Assembly (NCBI GenBank): GCA_030038035.1
Contig: JASHPP010000625.1
Coordinates: forward strand, 1-6,861
Direction: 5' to 3'
Origin: Trebonia sp.
GTDB taxonomy: Bacteria > Actinomycetota > Actinomycetes > Streptosporangiales > Streptosporangiaceae
DNA: 6,861 nucleotides
Shown here: positions 1 to 6,057 of the stretch, piece by piece
Position numbering within the stretch: position 1 is the stretch's first letter
Layout of the letters: each line of letters begins with the position of its first letter
Notes under the pieces: model-generated
Told to the model about the DNA's origin: nothing
Database searches by the model: none
What the model saw: only the letters and a program-made list of their open reading frames with translations
Position numbers and translations under genes: made by a program

Positions 1-1068
1 GGCGGGCGGCTCGAGCAGGCGGACGGCACCGCCTGGATGGCCCTGTTCAGCCAGAACATGCTCGAGCTCGCGCTGGACCTGCTGGAGTACGACGAGACCT
101 ACGAGGGGTTCGTGCTCAAGTTCGTCGAGCGCTTCTTCTGGATCGCGGCGGCCATGGACCCCATCGGCGGCCAGCGCTCCGACGAGATGTGGGACGAGGA
201 AGACGGCTTCTTCTACGACGTGCTTCGCCTGCCCGACGGCACCGGCACCAGGATCAGGGTGCGCTCCCTGGTCGGCCTGCTCCCCATCTGCGCCACGACC
301 GTCGTCGAGGCGGAGCTGATCGGGCGCTACCCGCAGATCGCCGAGCAGGTGGCTGTCTTCCTCGGGCGCAACAAGGACCTGCTGGCCAACATCGCCGACC
401 CGTTCGTGCCAGGCGCGCACGGCCGGCGCCTGCTGTCCCTGGTGAACGAGGACAAGCTGCGGCGGATACTGGCGCGCATGCTGGACGAGGACCGCTTCCT
501 CGGCCCGCACGGGATCCGGTCGATCTCGCGCTGGCACCTTGAGCACCCGTACGTGTTCAATGTCCACGGCACCGAGTACCGGGTGCAGTACGAGCCCGCG
601 GAGTCAACCACCGGAATGTTCGGCGGCAACTCCAACTGGCGCGGGCCGGTCTGGTTCCCGATCAACCTGCTGCTGATCCGGGCGCTGATCACCCACTACA
701 GGTACTACGGCGACAACTTCAAGATCGAGTGCCCGACCGGCTCGGGGAACATCATGAACCTGTTCGAGGTGTCCCAGGAGCTGTCCCGTCGGCTCGTCAC
801 GACATTCCTGCGGGACCGCGACGGGCGCCGCCCGGTCTATGGCGGGACGCCGCTGTTCCAGGAGGATCCGCACTGGCGTGACCTCGTTCTCTTCTACGAG
901 TATTTCCATGGCGACAACGGGGCCGGTCTCGGCGCCTCGCACCAGACTGGGTGGACCGGCCTGGTGGCCAAGCTGATCCAGACGCTGGGCCAGTTCGACG
1001 CCGAGACCGTCCTTGACGACCCGCACTGGCCGATGTCCCGTCCCTACCGCCGCCCCACCGCCGGCTGA
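1..1068 (+). CDS. GH63-like glucosidase, C-terminal part (5' end outside window)
   Basis: The reading frame is open from base 1 (GGRLEQADGTAW...) through the TGA at 1066-1068, so the visible 355 residues are the C-terminal part of a larger protein; relatives are typically around 850-900 residues. Three landmarks of the (alpha/alpha)6-barrel GH63/GH37 group are visible in order: a MWDEEDGFFYD helix (bases 187-219), GGNSNWRGPVWFPINLL (622-672) and EYFHGDNGAGLGASHQTGWTG (898-960). By analogy with GH37 trehalase (EKYD...GWTNG), the glutamate at 898-900 is a candidate catalytic base; the catalytic acid would lie upstream of the window. The C-terminus resembles the uncharacterised yeast YMR196W type of GH63 protein. 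The likely role is hydrolysis of an alpha-glucoside, but the substrate cannot be read from sequence. No membrane segment is visible. The ATG at 37 lies inside conserved sequence and is not the true start. Confidence 0.85.
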   Translation, partial: GGRLEQADGTAWMALFSQNMLELALDLLEYDETYEGFVLKFVERFFWIAAAMDPIGGQRSDEMWDEEDGFFYDVLRLPDGTGTRIRVRSLVGLLPICATTVVEAELIGRYPQIAEQVAVFLGRNKDLLANIADPFVPGAHGRRLLSLVNEDKLRRILARMLDEDRFLGPHGIRSISRWHLEHPYVFNVHGTEYRVQYEPAESTTGMFGGNSNWRGPVWFPINLLLIRALITHYRYYGDNFKIECPTGSGNIMNLFEVSQELSRRLVTTFLRDRDGRRPVYGGTPLFQEDPHWRDLVLFYEYFHGDNGAGLGASHQTGWTGLVAKLIQTLGQFDAETVLDDPHWPMSRPYRRPTAG

Positions 1069-1071
1069 CAA

Positions 1072-2379
1072 TCATTCATCCGAACGATCCGGGCCGGCTC
1101 CCGCGGCCCCGCCTGCTCTGGCCGGCGGCAAGCCGGGCCCGGCGCCGTCCAGGGGAGCCGGCGCCTCGCCGGCGGTGGCCGGCGCGACCGCCGGGATCCC
1201 GACGTCCGCGGGCGTGAGCGTCGCCCCCCTGTGCAGCGCGACGGCGATCAGCGGATAGAACAGGACCGACAGCACGCCGGCGCCGATCAGCGCGGCGGAC
1301 GTGGCCGGGAGCATGATCCCGTCCTGCTCGCCGATGTCGGCCAGCGCGATCAGCAGCGGCAGTGAGGTTGCCGTGATGAACGTCATCTCCACCCGCTGCC
1401 TGGCCGGGAGGTCGCGCCGGTACACGAGCAGCGACGGCAGGCCGCGGACGATAAGCAGCAGCAGGAAGAGCGCCACCAGCCGGAGCGGGTCCTGGGCGAT
1501 CGCCCTCAGGTCGATGCTCATGCCGGAGTAGACGAAGAAGATCGGGATGAAGATCCCGTACCCGACCGCGTCGAACTTGTGCTCAAGGCCGGTGGTGTCG
1601 ATCTTGAGCCGGCGGGTCCAGGACCGCAGCACCATCCCGGCCAGCATGGCGCCGAGCACGACGTCAAGGCCGAACCGGCTTGCCACGGCGAGCAGCAGGA
1701 ACAGCAAGACCATCGCCCAGCGCAGCGTGATCTGCCCGGTCGCGTCCTGGCCCTCGCGGATGATCCGCTGCACCGCGGGGTTCCTGGCCAGCCACGGGAC
1801 CACCGACAGGGCGAGGGCAAGCACCCCGACCACGGCCACGGAGGCGAGCGCGATGAAATGGCCGCGCTTGGTGAGGAAGACCGCGATGATCAAGATGGGG
1901 AACAGTTCCCCGACGGCGCCGGCGGCGTAGACGTACCGGCCGAACTGGCCGGCGAGCATCCCGTTGTCCCGCAGGATCGGCAGCAGCGTGCCCAGCGCCG
2001 TGGTGGTCAGCGCGAGCCCGACAGGGACGTAGTCCTTGATGTAGCCGGCCGCGGTCAGTCCCCCCGCCACGCCCACGGCGATCGCGGCCGAGATCACCCA
2101 GCCGAGGATCGCCAGCCGGCCGGCCCGCTCGCGCAGCAGGTGGGGTTCCAGCTCGTAACCGGCGAGCAGGAACAGGAAACCCAGCCCTATGTTGGCCAGC
2201 AGCTCGATGCTGCCCGACTCGGCCAGCCCGAGCACGTGCGGGCCGATCAGCACGCCGCCGAGCAGGAAGATGACGACCTGCGGAACGCGCGGACCGGGGA
2301 GCGCGGCGACCAGGAGCGGCGTGAGCGCGGCCACCACCGCCACGACGACCAGGTCATCAAGCCCCACGATAAGGTTCAC
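1072..2379 (-). CDS. CPA2-family cation/proton antiporter without regulatory domain
   Basis: This 435-residue integral membrane protein has about 12-13 hydrophobic segments across residues 9-382 and resembles the membrane domain of KefB/KefC/NapA-type exchangers, which swap Na+ or K+ for protons. Visible family features are FLLGGVLIGPHVLG (38-51), LGFLFLLAGYELE (66-78), TTTALGTLLPILRD (125-138), the ion-binding-site helix AAGAVGELFPIL (152-163) and IPIFFVYSGMSIDL (278-291). The helix carries Gly157-Glu158 where NapA has Asp-Asp and KefC has Gln-Asp, so the acidic carrier is probably Glu158 (inference from the families). After residue 385 there is only a ~50-residue Ala/Pro/Gly-rich cytosolic tail; the RCK/TrkA-N nucleotide-binding domain of KefC is absent. 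The start is GTG at 2377-2379, the first start codon after an in-frame TGA, with a weak GTGAGG 13 nt upstream. The transported ion is unknown. Its stop lies 3 bp from the converging GH63 gene. Confidence 0.88.
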   Translation of the reverse strand: MNLIVGLDDLVVVAVVAALTPLLVAALPGPRVPQVVIFLLGGVLIGPHVLGLAESGSIELLANIGLGFLFLLAGYELEPHLLRERAGRLAILGWVISAAIAVGVAGGLTAAGYIKDYVPVGLALTTTALGTLLPILRDNGMLAGQFGRYVYAAGAVGELFPILIIAVFLTKRGHFIALASVAVVGVLALALSVVPWLARNPAVQRIIREGQDATGQITLRWAMVLLFLLLAVASRFGLDVVLGAMLAGMVLRSWTRRLKIDTTGLEHKFDAVGYGIFIPIFFVYSGMSIDLRAIAQDPLRLVALFLLLLIVRGLPSLLVYRRDLPARQRVEMTFITATSLPLLIALADIGEQDGIMLPATSAALIGAGVLSVLFYPLIAVALHRGATLTPADVGIPAVAPATAGEAPAPLDGAGPGLPPARAGGAAGAGPDRSDE

Positions 2380-2507
2380 GACGGCCGGCCAGCCTCACGC
2401 GATGTCGTCATCCGTCCCCCCAACGGTGATCACTAAGGACGTACCCACGTGCGCCGCGCTTAACAGCGGCGCCGGCCGAGGTCCTGGTCCGGCGGGGACT
2501 TCGGGCA

Positions 2508-2648
2508 CTACCCGCGCAGGGCCGCGCGAGGGAAAGTCGCAGCGTCGGCGGTGGTGCGGGAAAGACGTACGCGACGCTGAACGTCCAGCACCTGGCAGGA
2601 ACCCGCGACGCGGTCGGGCAGATCACCGGGGAGCAGCAGCTCAGCGTG
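2508..2648 (+). pseudogene. kdpD: Sensor kinase KdpD N-terminal remnant with internal deletion
   Basis: Translated in the frame that starts at 2508, this segment reads GGGAGKTYATL (2547-2579) followed directly by NVQHLAGTRDAVGQITG (2580-2630). Intact KdpD has a Walker A loop of the form GAAPGVGKTYAML near residue 30. Roughly 80-90 residues later it has an N-[IV]-QHLESLxDVVxxITGVRQ segment. Here the two are fused, so the intervening part of the KdpD sensor domain has been deleted. The frame has no ATG or clear start, continues as unrecognisable sequence and ends at TGA 2757-2759. The universal-stress-like domain, the four membrane helices and the histidine kinase domain are all missing. Intact KdpD phosphorylates KdpE to switch on the high-affinity K+ pump; this remnant cannot. 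The identification comes from remembered family motifs and is reinforced by the KdpE remnant just downstream in the normal kdpD-kdpE order. Confidence 0.65.
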
Positions 2649-2759
2649 CGCTGGAAGCCGGGGCCGGGGCAGCCACCGCGGTCCGTTCCGGATAACGGGC
2701 GACAGCGGGCGGGCCGGCCGGAAAGCCAGGCGCGGACGGCGGCTGTCCGCGGCCCCTGA

Positions 2760-3060
2760 CCCCTCCCGCATCGAGTCCACTTCACCATCGACCTGGCCGC
2801 GCAGCGAATCACCCGCGACGGCCGGCCGGTGCGGCTGACCCGCACCGAGTGGCAGATCGTGCAACTGCTCGCGCGCAACCCGGGGTGCCTGATAACCCAC
2901 AGGCAGCTGCTCGCCGACGTCTGGGGCGTGACGGACACAAGCGACAGCAGCTACGTGCGCGTCTTCGTGGTCTCGATCCGCGCAAGCTGGAGCCCGACCC
3001 CGCGCACCCCGCTACTTCTTCACAGAACCGGGCTGCGGGGTCTGCTTCCAGCCGGACTCG
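2760..3060 (+). pseudogene. kdpE: Response regulator KdpE remnant: DNA-binding domain, two frameshifts
   Basis: Homology to the OmpR-type winged-helix domain of KdpE is clear but spans three frames. In the first frame, VHFTIDLAAQRITRDG (2775-2822) leads into VRLTRTEWQIVQLLARNPG, HRQLLADVWG and SSYVRVFVVSIR (to 2981). A second frame gives KLEPDPAHP (2984-3010). A third gives RYFFTEPGCGVCFQPD (3010-3057). Both shifts look like the loss of one base, beside the CGC at 2979-2981 and in the C run at 3007-3010. The phosphoacceptor receiver domain (about 120 residues) is absent, since an in-frame TGA at 2757-2759 precedes the homology. The terminal GYRF motif of KdpE has become GVCF, and no stop of its own remains: the last frame stays open into the esterase gene at 3127. 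Normal KdpE activates kdpFABC; this copy should be dead. Assembly indels could explain the shifts but not the missing receiver. Confidence 0.75.
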
Positions 3061-3126
3061 CCGCCGCGCCGCCAGCGCGCGCTCGCGGAGCCGGGTGGCA
3101 GGTCGACCGCCGCCGTCGCTGCTGGC

Positions 3127-4980
3127 ATGCTGTCATACGTGAGCGGTCAGCAAGACCTGCCGGAACTGAACGCCTTCCTGGTCGGCATCCCCTTGTTCGC
3201 TTCGCTGGATGAGACCACCAGGCTCGAGCTTGCCGGGCAGCTTGAACCGGTGCACGTGGCCGCCGGGGAGGTGATCTTCAGGCAAGGTGACGCGGGCGCG
3301 GGCCTTTTCCTCGTGGTCAGCGGCAGGCTCCGCGTCACGGTGGCCGCCGAGGGCGCCGAGCGCATGCTGTACGACCTGGGCCGCGGCGCGATCGTGGGGG
3401 AGATCGCGCTGCTCACCGACCGGCCGCGGGCGGCCACCGTGCACGCGGTCAGGGACAGCGACCTGCTGCTGCTGCGGGTGTCCTCGTTCAGGTCCCTGGT
3501 GGAACGCAGCCCGGTGCTTGTGGCCGGGATGATCCGGTTGCTGGCCGACCGGGTGCTCACCGTCGACAGGATGCTGACCGTGGACCGCCCGGAGGCGCCG
3601 CCCCCGGGCGCCCAGACCATCGCCGTGGCCTGCGCCGGCACGAACACCCGCCCGGCCGCGCTGATCGCCGAGCGGCTGGAAGCGCAGCTGGCGCGCGCCG
3701 GCTCCGTCTTCCGGGTCGCCGCCGACGTCGTCGAGCAGCACCTGGGCCAGGGCGCGGCGCAGCGCGGCCCGGCCGACCCCGGCCGGGCCGAGCTGACCAG
3801 CTGGCTGCACGCGATCGAGCGCGCCCACGACACGGTGATCTACCAGCCGGACGCGGACGACTCGGCGTGGAGCCGGCTCTGCCTCAGCCAGTCCGACGTC
3901 GTGCTGCTCGCCGCCGCGGCCAGGGACGACCCCTCGATCGGCCCCGTGGAAGCGCGCGCGCTCGCGACGGACGCGCTGCGCTGTGAACTCGCCCTGCTGC
4001 ACGCGGGCGAGCCGTCGGCGACCGCCAGGTGGCTGCGCGGCCGGCCGGTGGCCGACTACCACCACCTGCGCGCTGACCGCCCGGCGGATGTCGCGCGGCT
4101 GGCGCGGATGGTCACCGGCACGGGCTGCGGGCTCGTGCTCGGCGGCGGCGGCGCCCGCGGGCTCGCCCACGTCGGCGTGATCCGGGCGCTGGAGGAGGCC
4201 GGTGTGCCCATCGACGTGGTCGGCGGCACCAGCATCGGCGCGATCATGGCCGCGGGGTGTGCCCTGGGCGTCGCGGACGCGGAGCGGGTGCGGCGCGTTA
4301 AGTCCATCGCCCGTTCCGGCCGCCGGTTGATCACGCCGACGCTGCCGCTTGTCGCCCTGTCGGCGGGCCGTCACCTGGACCGCGTGCTGGCCGAGCAACT
4401 CGGCACCGTGCCGATCGAGGACCTGCCGCGGCGTTTCTTCTGCGTCTCAGCCAGCCTGACCCGGGCCGAGGAGGTCATCCACGAACGGGGGCCGCTATGG
4501 CCCGCCGTGCGCGCCAGCCTGGCGCTGCCCGGCATCTTCCCGCCGGTCTACTCGGGCGGGGACCTGCTCATCGACGGTGCCGCGCTGGACAACGTGCCCG
4601 TTGACGTCATGCGCGGTCGCGTCGGCACGGGCACGATCGTCGCGGTCGACGTGTCCCCCGAGGTGGAGCCGCTGACCGTGGCGCCGTTCGGGCCCGGGCT
4701 GTCCGGCTGGCGCGTGCTCGGGCGCCGCCTTAACCGCTTCGCCGCGCAGGAGCCTGTGCCGCGCATCGCCGACATCCTGAGCCGCTCGACCGGGCTGTCG
4801 CAGGTGCGGCATCGGCGTGCCGCGCTTGACGGCGACCGGGTCGACCTGCTGCTGCGCCCGCCGACGGCCAGCATCCGCGTCCTGGATTTCAAGGGCGGGA
4901 TCGCGCTGATCGAGACCAGCTACCGGTACGCGGCCGACGCGCTTGCCAAGTCAGGGCTCGCCAAGCGGTTCGCCGGCTGA
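3127..4980 (+). CDS. NTE-like patatin phospholipase with cyclic-nucleotide-binding domain
   Basis: This 617-residue protein has three parts. Residues ~17-145 form a cNMP-binding domain (PLFASLD entry, FRQGDAGAGLFLVVSGRLRV barrel, phosphate-binding cassette Gly91-Glu92...Arg101-Ala-Ala-Thr104). Residues ~157-332 match the region preceding the catalytic domain in neuropathy target esterases: IAVACAG, then VIYQPDADDSAWSRLCLSQSD, LALLHAGE, TARWLRGR and YHHL. Residues ~336-505 form the patatin domain, with oxyanion loop GGGGARG (339-345), nucleophile Ser369 in GTSIG (367-371) and Asp483 in DGA. Both catalytic residues are present, so it should hydrolyse phospholipids or lysophospholipids; ligand and substrate are not readable. 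Mycobacterial Rv2565 has the same layout. No signal peptide or clear membrane helix is seen. ATG 3127 is the first start codon after an upstream in-frame TGA (2929-2931), but it has no Shine-Dalgarno; GTG 3139 is the alternative, and a leaderless transcript is possible. Confidence 0.9.
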   Translation: MLSYVSGQQDLPELNAFLVGIPLFASLDETTRLELAGQLEPVHVAAGEVIFRQGDAGAGLFLVVSGRLRVTVAAEGAERMLYDLGRGAIVGEIALLTDRPRAATVHAVRDSDLLLLRVSSFRSLVERSPVLVAGMIRLLADRVLTVDRMLTVDRPEAPPPGAQTIAVACAGTNTRPAALIAERLEAQLARAGSVFRVAADVVEQHLGQGAAQRGPADPGRAELTSWLHAIERAHDTVIYQPDADDSAWSRLCLSQSDVVLLAAAARDDPSIGPVEARALATDALRCELALLHAGEPSATARWLRGRPVADYHHLRADRPADVARLARMVTGTGCGLVLGGGGARGLAHVGVIRALEEAGVPIDVVGGTSIGAIMAAGCALGVADAERVRRVKSIARSGRRLITPTLPLVALSAGRHLDRVLAEQLGTVPIEDLPRRFFCVSASLTRAEEVIHERGPLWPAVRASLALPGIFPPVYSGGDLLIDGAALDNVPVDVMRGRVGTGTIVAVDVSPEVEPLTVAPFGPGLSGWRVLGRRLNRFAAQEPVPRIADILSRSTGLSQVRHRRAALDGDRVDLLLRPPTASIRVLDFKGGIALIETSYRYAADALAKSGLAKRFAG

Positions 4981-5017
4981 GGCGCCCAAGCCGAAGTCGC
5001 CGCGGGCCGCACCCGAT

Positions 5018-5047
5018 CGCGGGCTAGCGCGGTGATTTTCGCCCGCG
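5018..5047 (+). terminator. Possible stem-loop after the esterase gene
   Basis: CGCGGGC (5018-5024) pairs perfectly with GCCCGCG (5041-5047) around a 16-nt loop. An alternative 8-bp arm, CCGCGGGC at 5000-5007, can pair with 5041-5048. It lies 38 nt past the esterase stop. There is no T tract after it, and short inverted repeats are common at this GC content, so terminator function is only a suggestion. The fold would bury the GTG at 5032, which argues against that codon as the start of the next gene. Confidence 0.2.
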
Positions 5048-5076
5048 GACGGCGTCGATACCTGCGGGAAGGTCGG

Positions 5077-5844
5077 GTGAGCGGCGTGCGTGACCCGCAC
5101 TGGTGGCGCCGGGCGCATCGCGGTCGGCCCAGGCTCCGCCCGCGTGGGCTGCCGCGAATGCGCCGCGCCCGCGCGCCAGGCGGCGATGGCTCCTGGGCCT
5201 GGCTGGAGCCTTACCCCGGCCCGTTCACCGGGCCGCCCGCGCCGTCGATGTCACTGGCGTTCATCGCGGCGCTGCAGCGGCTGCCTCCGCAGGAGCGGGC
5301 CGCACTCGTGCTCAGCGACGTGCTCGGCTTCTGCGCCGCCGAGGTGGCCGAGATCCTGGGCCGCGACCCGGACGAGGCCGCTTGCCTGCTCGCCCGCGCC
5401 CGGGCGGGGATCGCCGGGGCGCTGCCTCGCCCGGCGCCCGCGCCGGACGAGGACGCGGTGGCCGCCCGGTTCGCGGGCGCGTTCGACCGCGGTGACGTCC
5501 CCGGCATCGCCGCGCTGCTCACCGACGACGCGCGGCTGCGGCTGCGGCCGCTTCCGGTGGAGTACCAGGGCAAGAGGGCCGCCAGGCACTTCCTGGCGGC
5601 CGTCGCGTTTCCTGGCGGCACCACCCGTTACCGGCTGCTGGTCACCCGGGCGAACGGCCAGCCCGCGTTCGGCTGCTACCTGCGCGACCCGTGCGCCGGG
5701 ATCGACCGCGCGTGCGGCCTCGTGGTGCTCACCGTGGCCGGCGACCGCATCGCCGCGATCGACCGGTTCGTCGACAACAGCGCGCTGCCGCGGTTCGGCC
5801 TGCCCCGCGCCGTCCCCTCGGCGCCGCCAGGACCAGCGGGTTAG
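5077..5844 (+). CDS. Truncated SigG-like ECF sigma factor: region 4 plus SnoaL domain
   Basis: The frame is open from GTG 5032; I prefer GTG 5077 because GGGAAGG lies 4 nt upstream. Counting from 5077, residues ~42-47 are WLEPYP, the linker that precedes region 4 in the SigG-like group (TIGR02960). Residues ~59-112 are a sigma-70 region 4 helix-turn-helix (LAFIAALQRLPPQERAALVL, then VLGFCAAEVAEIL). Residues ~124-241 are a SnoaL-like (NTF2-fold) domain containing ARFAGAFDRGDVPGIAALLTDDA. The terminal ...LPRFGLPRAVP is typical of the group. Sigma region 2, which binds core polymerase and melts the -10 element, is missing; the first ~40 residues are Arg/Pro/Gly-rich and match nothing, and only 96 bp separate this start from the esterase stop. 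Family members are usually around 320-350 residues; this one has 255. It cannot act as a normal sigma factor, so it is either a pseudogene or a repurposed region4-SnoaL protein. ATG 5248, at the edge of region 4, is another possible start. Confidence 0.65.
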   Translation: MSGVRDPHWWRRAHRGRPRLRPRGLPRMRRARAPGGDGSWAWLEPYPGPFTGPPAPSMSLAFIAALQRLPPQERAALVLSDVLGFCAAEVAEILGRDPDEAACLLARARAGIAGALPRPAPAPDEDAVAARFAGAFDRGDVPGIAALLTDDARLRLRPLPVEYQGKRAARHFLAAVAFPGGTTRYRLLVTRANGQPAFGCYLRDPCAGIDRACGLVVLTVAGDRIAAIDRFVDNSALPRFGLPRAVPSAPPGPAG

Positions 5845-5864
5845 CCTGCCCGCCCGCTACCCGG

Positions 5865-5893
5865 TTGCGACGCGTTATATCGCGAGGTAGCCT
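5865..5893 (+). promoter_or_regulatory. Candidate sigma70-type promoter for the coiled-coil protein gene
   Basis: TTGCGA (5865-5870) matches the -35 consensus TTGACA at four of six positions. TAGCCT (5888-5893) fits the actinobacterial -10 pattern TAnnnT, and the spacing is exactly 17 bp. Transcription would begin near 5900 and leave a leader of about 157 nt before the ATG at 6058. This is the most AT-rich spot in the intergenic region. It lies just after the stop of the sigma-factor remnant. The call is by motif only. Confidence 0.45.
5871..5884. promoter_or_regulatory. Candidate operator: palindrome inside the promoter spacer
   Basis: CGCGTTATATCGCG is an inverted repeat pairing at six of seven positions around an AT centre. 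It lies wholly within the 17-bp spacer between the proposed -35 and -10 hexamers, where a bound repressor would block RNA polymerase and a MerR-type activator could remodel the spacer. No regulator gene is adjacent to suggest which protein binds. The half-site CGCG is short, so chance cannot be excluded. Confidence 0.35.
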
Positions 5894-6042
5894 ACTCGCA
5901 GTGGCAGCGCACCACCTGCCCGCTTCCGAGCCAGCGATCGGCCCGCGCCGTCGGCGGCGAAGAGGACAAGGGTCTACGACTCGGGTGCCCTACCTGGTCA
6001 TGTGCTAGTCACCCATGGCGGGCAGACGCGGGCGGACTCGCC

Positions 6043-6049
6043 AGGAAAG
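6043..6049 (+). promoter_or_regulatory. Ribosome binding site for the coiled-coil protein
   Basis: AGGAAAG, 8 nt upstream of ATG 6058, is the best-placed purine-rich Shine-Dalgarno in the window. It fixes the start of a gene that has no stop inside the window. Confidence 0.7.
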
Positions 6050-6057
6050 AAACGATC

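Larger units (their letters stand above)
2380..3126. other. 747-bp stretch with no intact gene, containing kdpDE debris
   Basis: No intact coding sequence of a recognisable family is found on either strand here. On the + strand it contains a KdpD scrap (about 2508-2648) and a frameshifted KdpE DNA-binding domain (about 2760-3060). The segments 2380-2507, 2649-2759 and 3061-3126 gave nothing recognisable. The 5' regions of the antiporter (reading left from 2379) and of the esterase (reading right from 3127) must lie here, but I cannot point to a convincing promoter for either. An 8-bp palindrome GTGATCAC at 2426-2433, about 50 bp upstream of the antiporter start, is the only operator-like element and could be chance. 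Confidence 0.6.

Noticed and set aside
1579..2436. Plus-strand 285-codon frame rich in Gln, Arg, Asp and Gly
   Set aside because: It lies opposite the antiporter, whose membrane segments and family motifs are unambiguous; no family resemblance was seen in the plus frame.
2408..2938. Minus-strand frames across the gene-poor stretch (176 and 130 codons)
   Set aside because: They match nothing recognised and are the complements of the KdpD/KdpE remnants, whose motifs read on the + strand.
2829..3212. Plus-strand 127-codon frame as an independent small DNA-binding protein
   Set aside because: The winged-helix part is the middle of the KdpE domain. After about 2981 the frame diverges from the homology, which continues in two other frames, so the tail is out-of-frame translation.
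2383..4046. Repeated GGCCGGCC palindromes (2383, 2712, 2820, 4039 and others)
   Set aside because: Such 8-mers are expected often at this GC content. They occur inside and outside genes with no regular spacing.
3133..4398. Long minus-strand open frame (421 codons) opposite the esterase gene
   Set aside because: Its composition (His/Arg/Gln/Asp/Gly-rich) is the usual antisense shadow of a GC-rich gene, and the + strand frame carries three recognised domains with catalytic residues.
5090..5890. Alternative + strand frames over the sigma-factor remnant (266 and 130 codons)
   Set aside because: They are Arg/Ser/Pro/Ala shadows; only the frame of 5077-5844 shows region 4 and SnoaL motifs.
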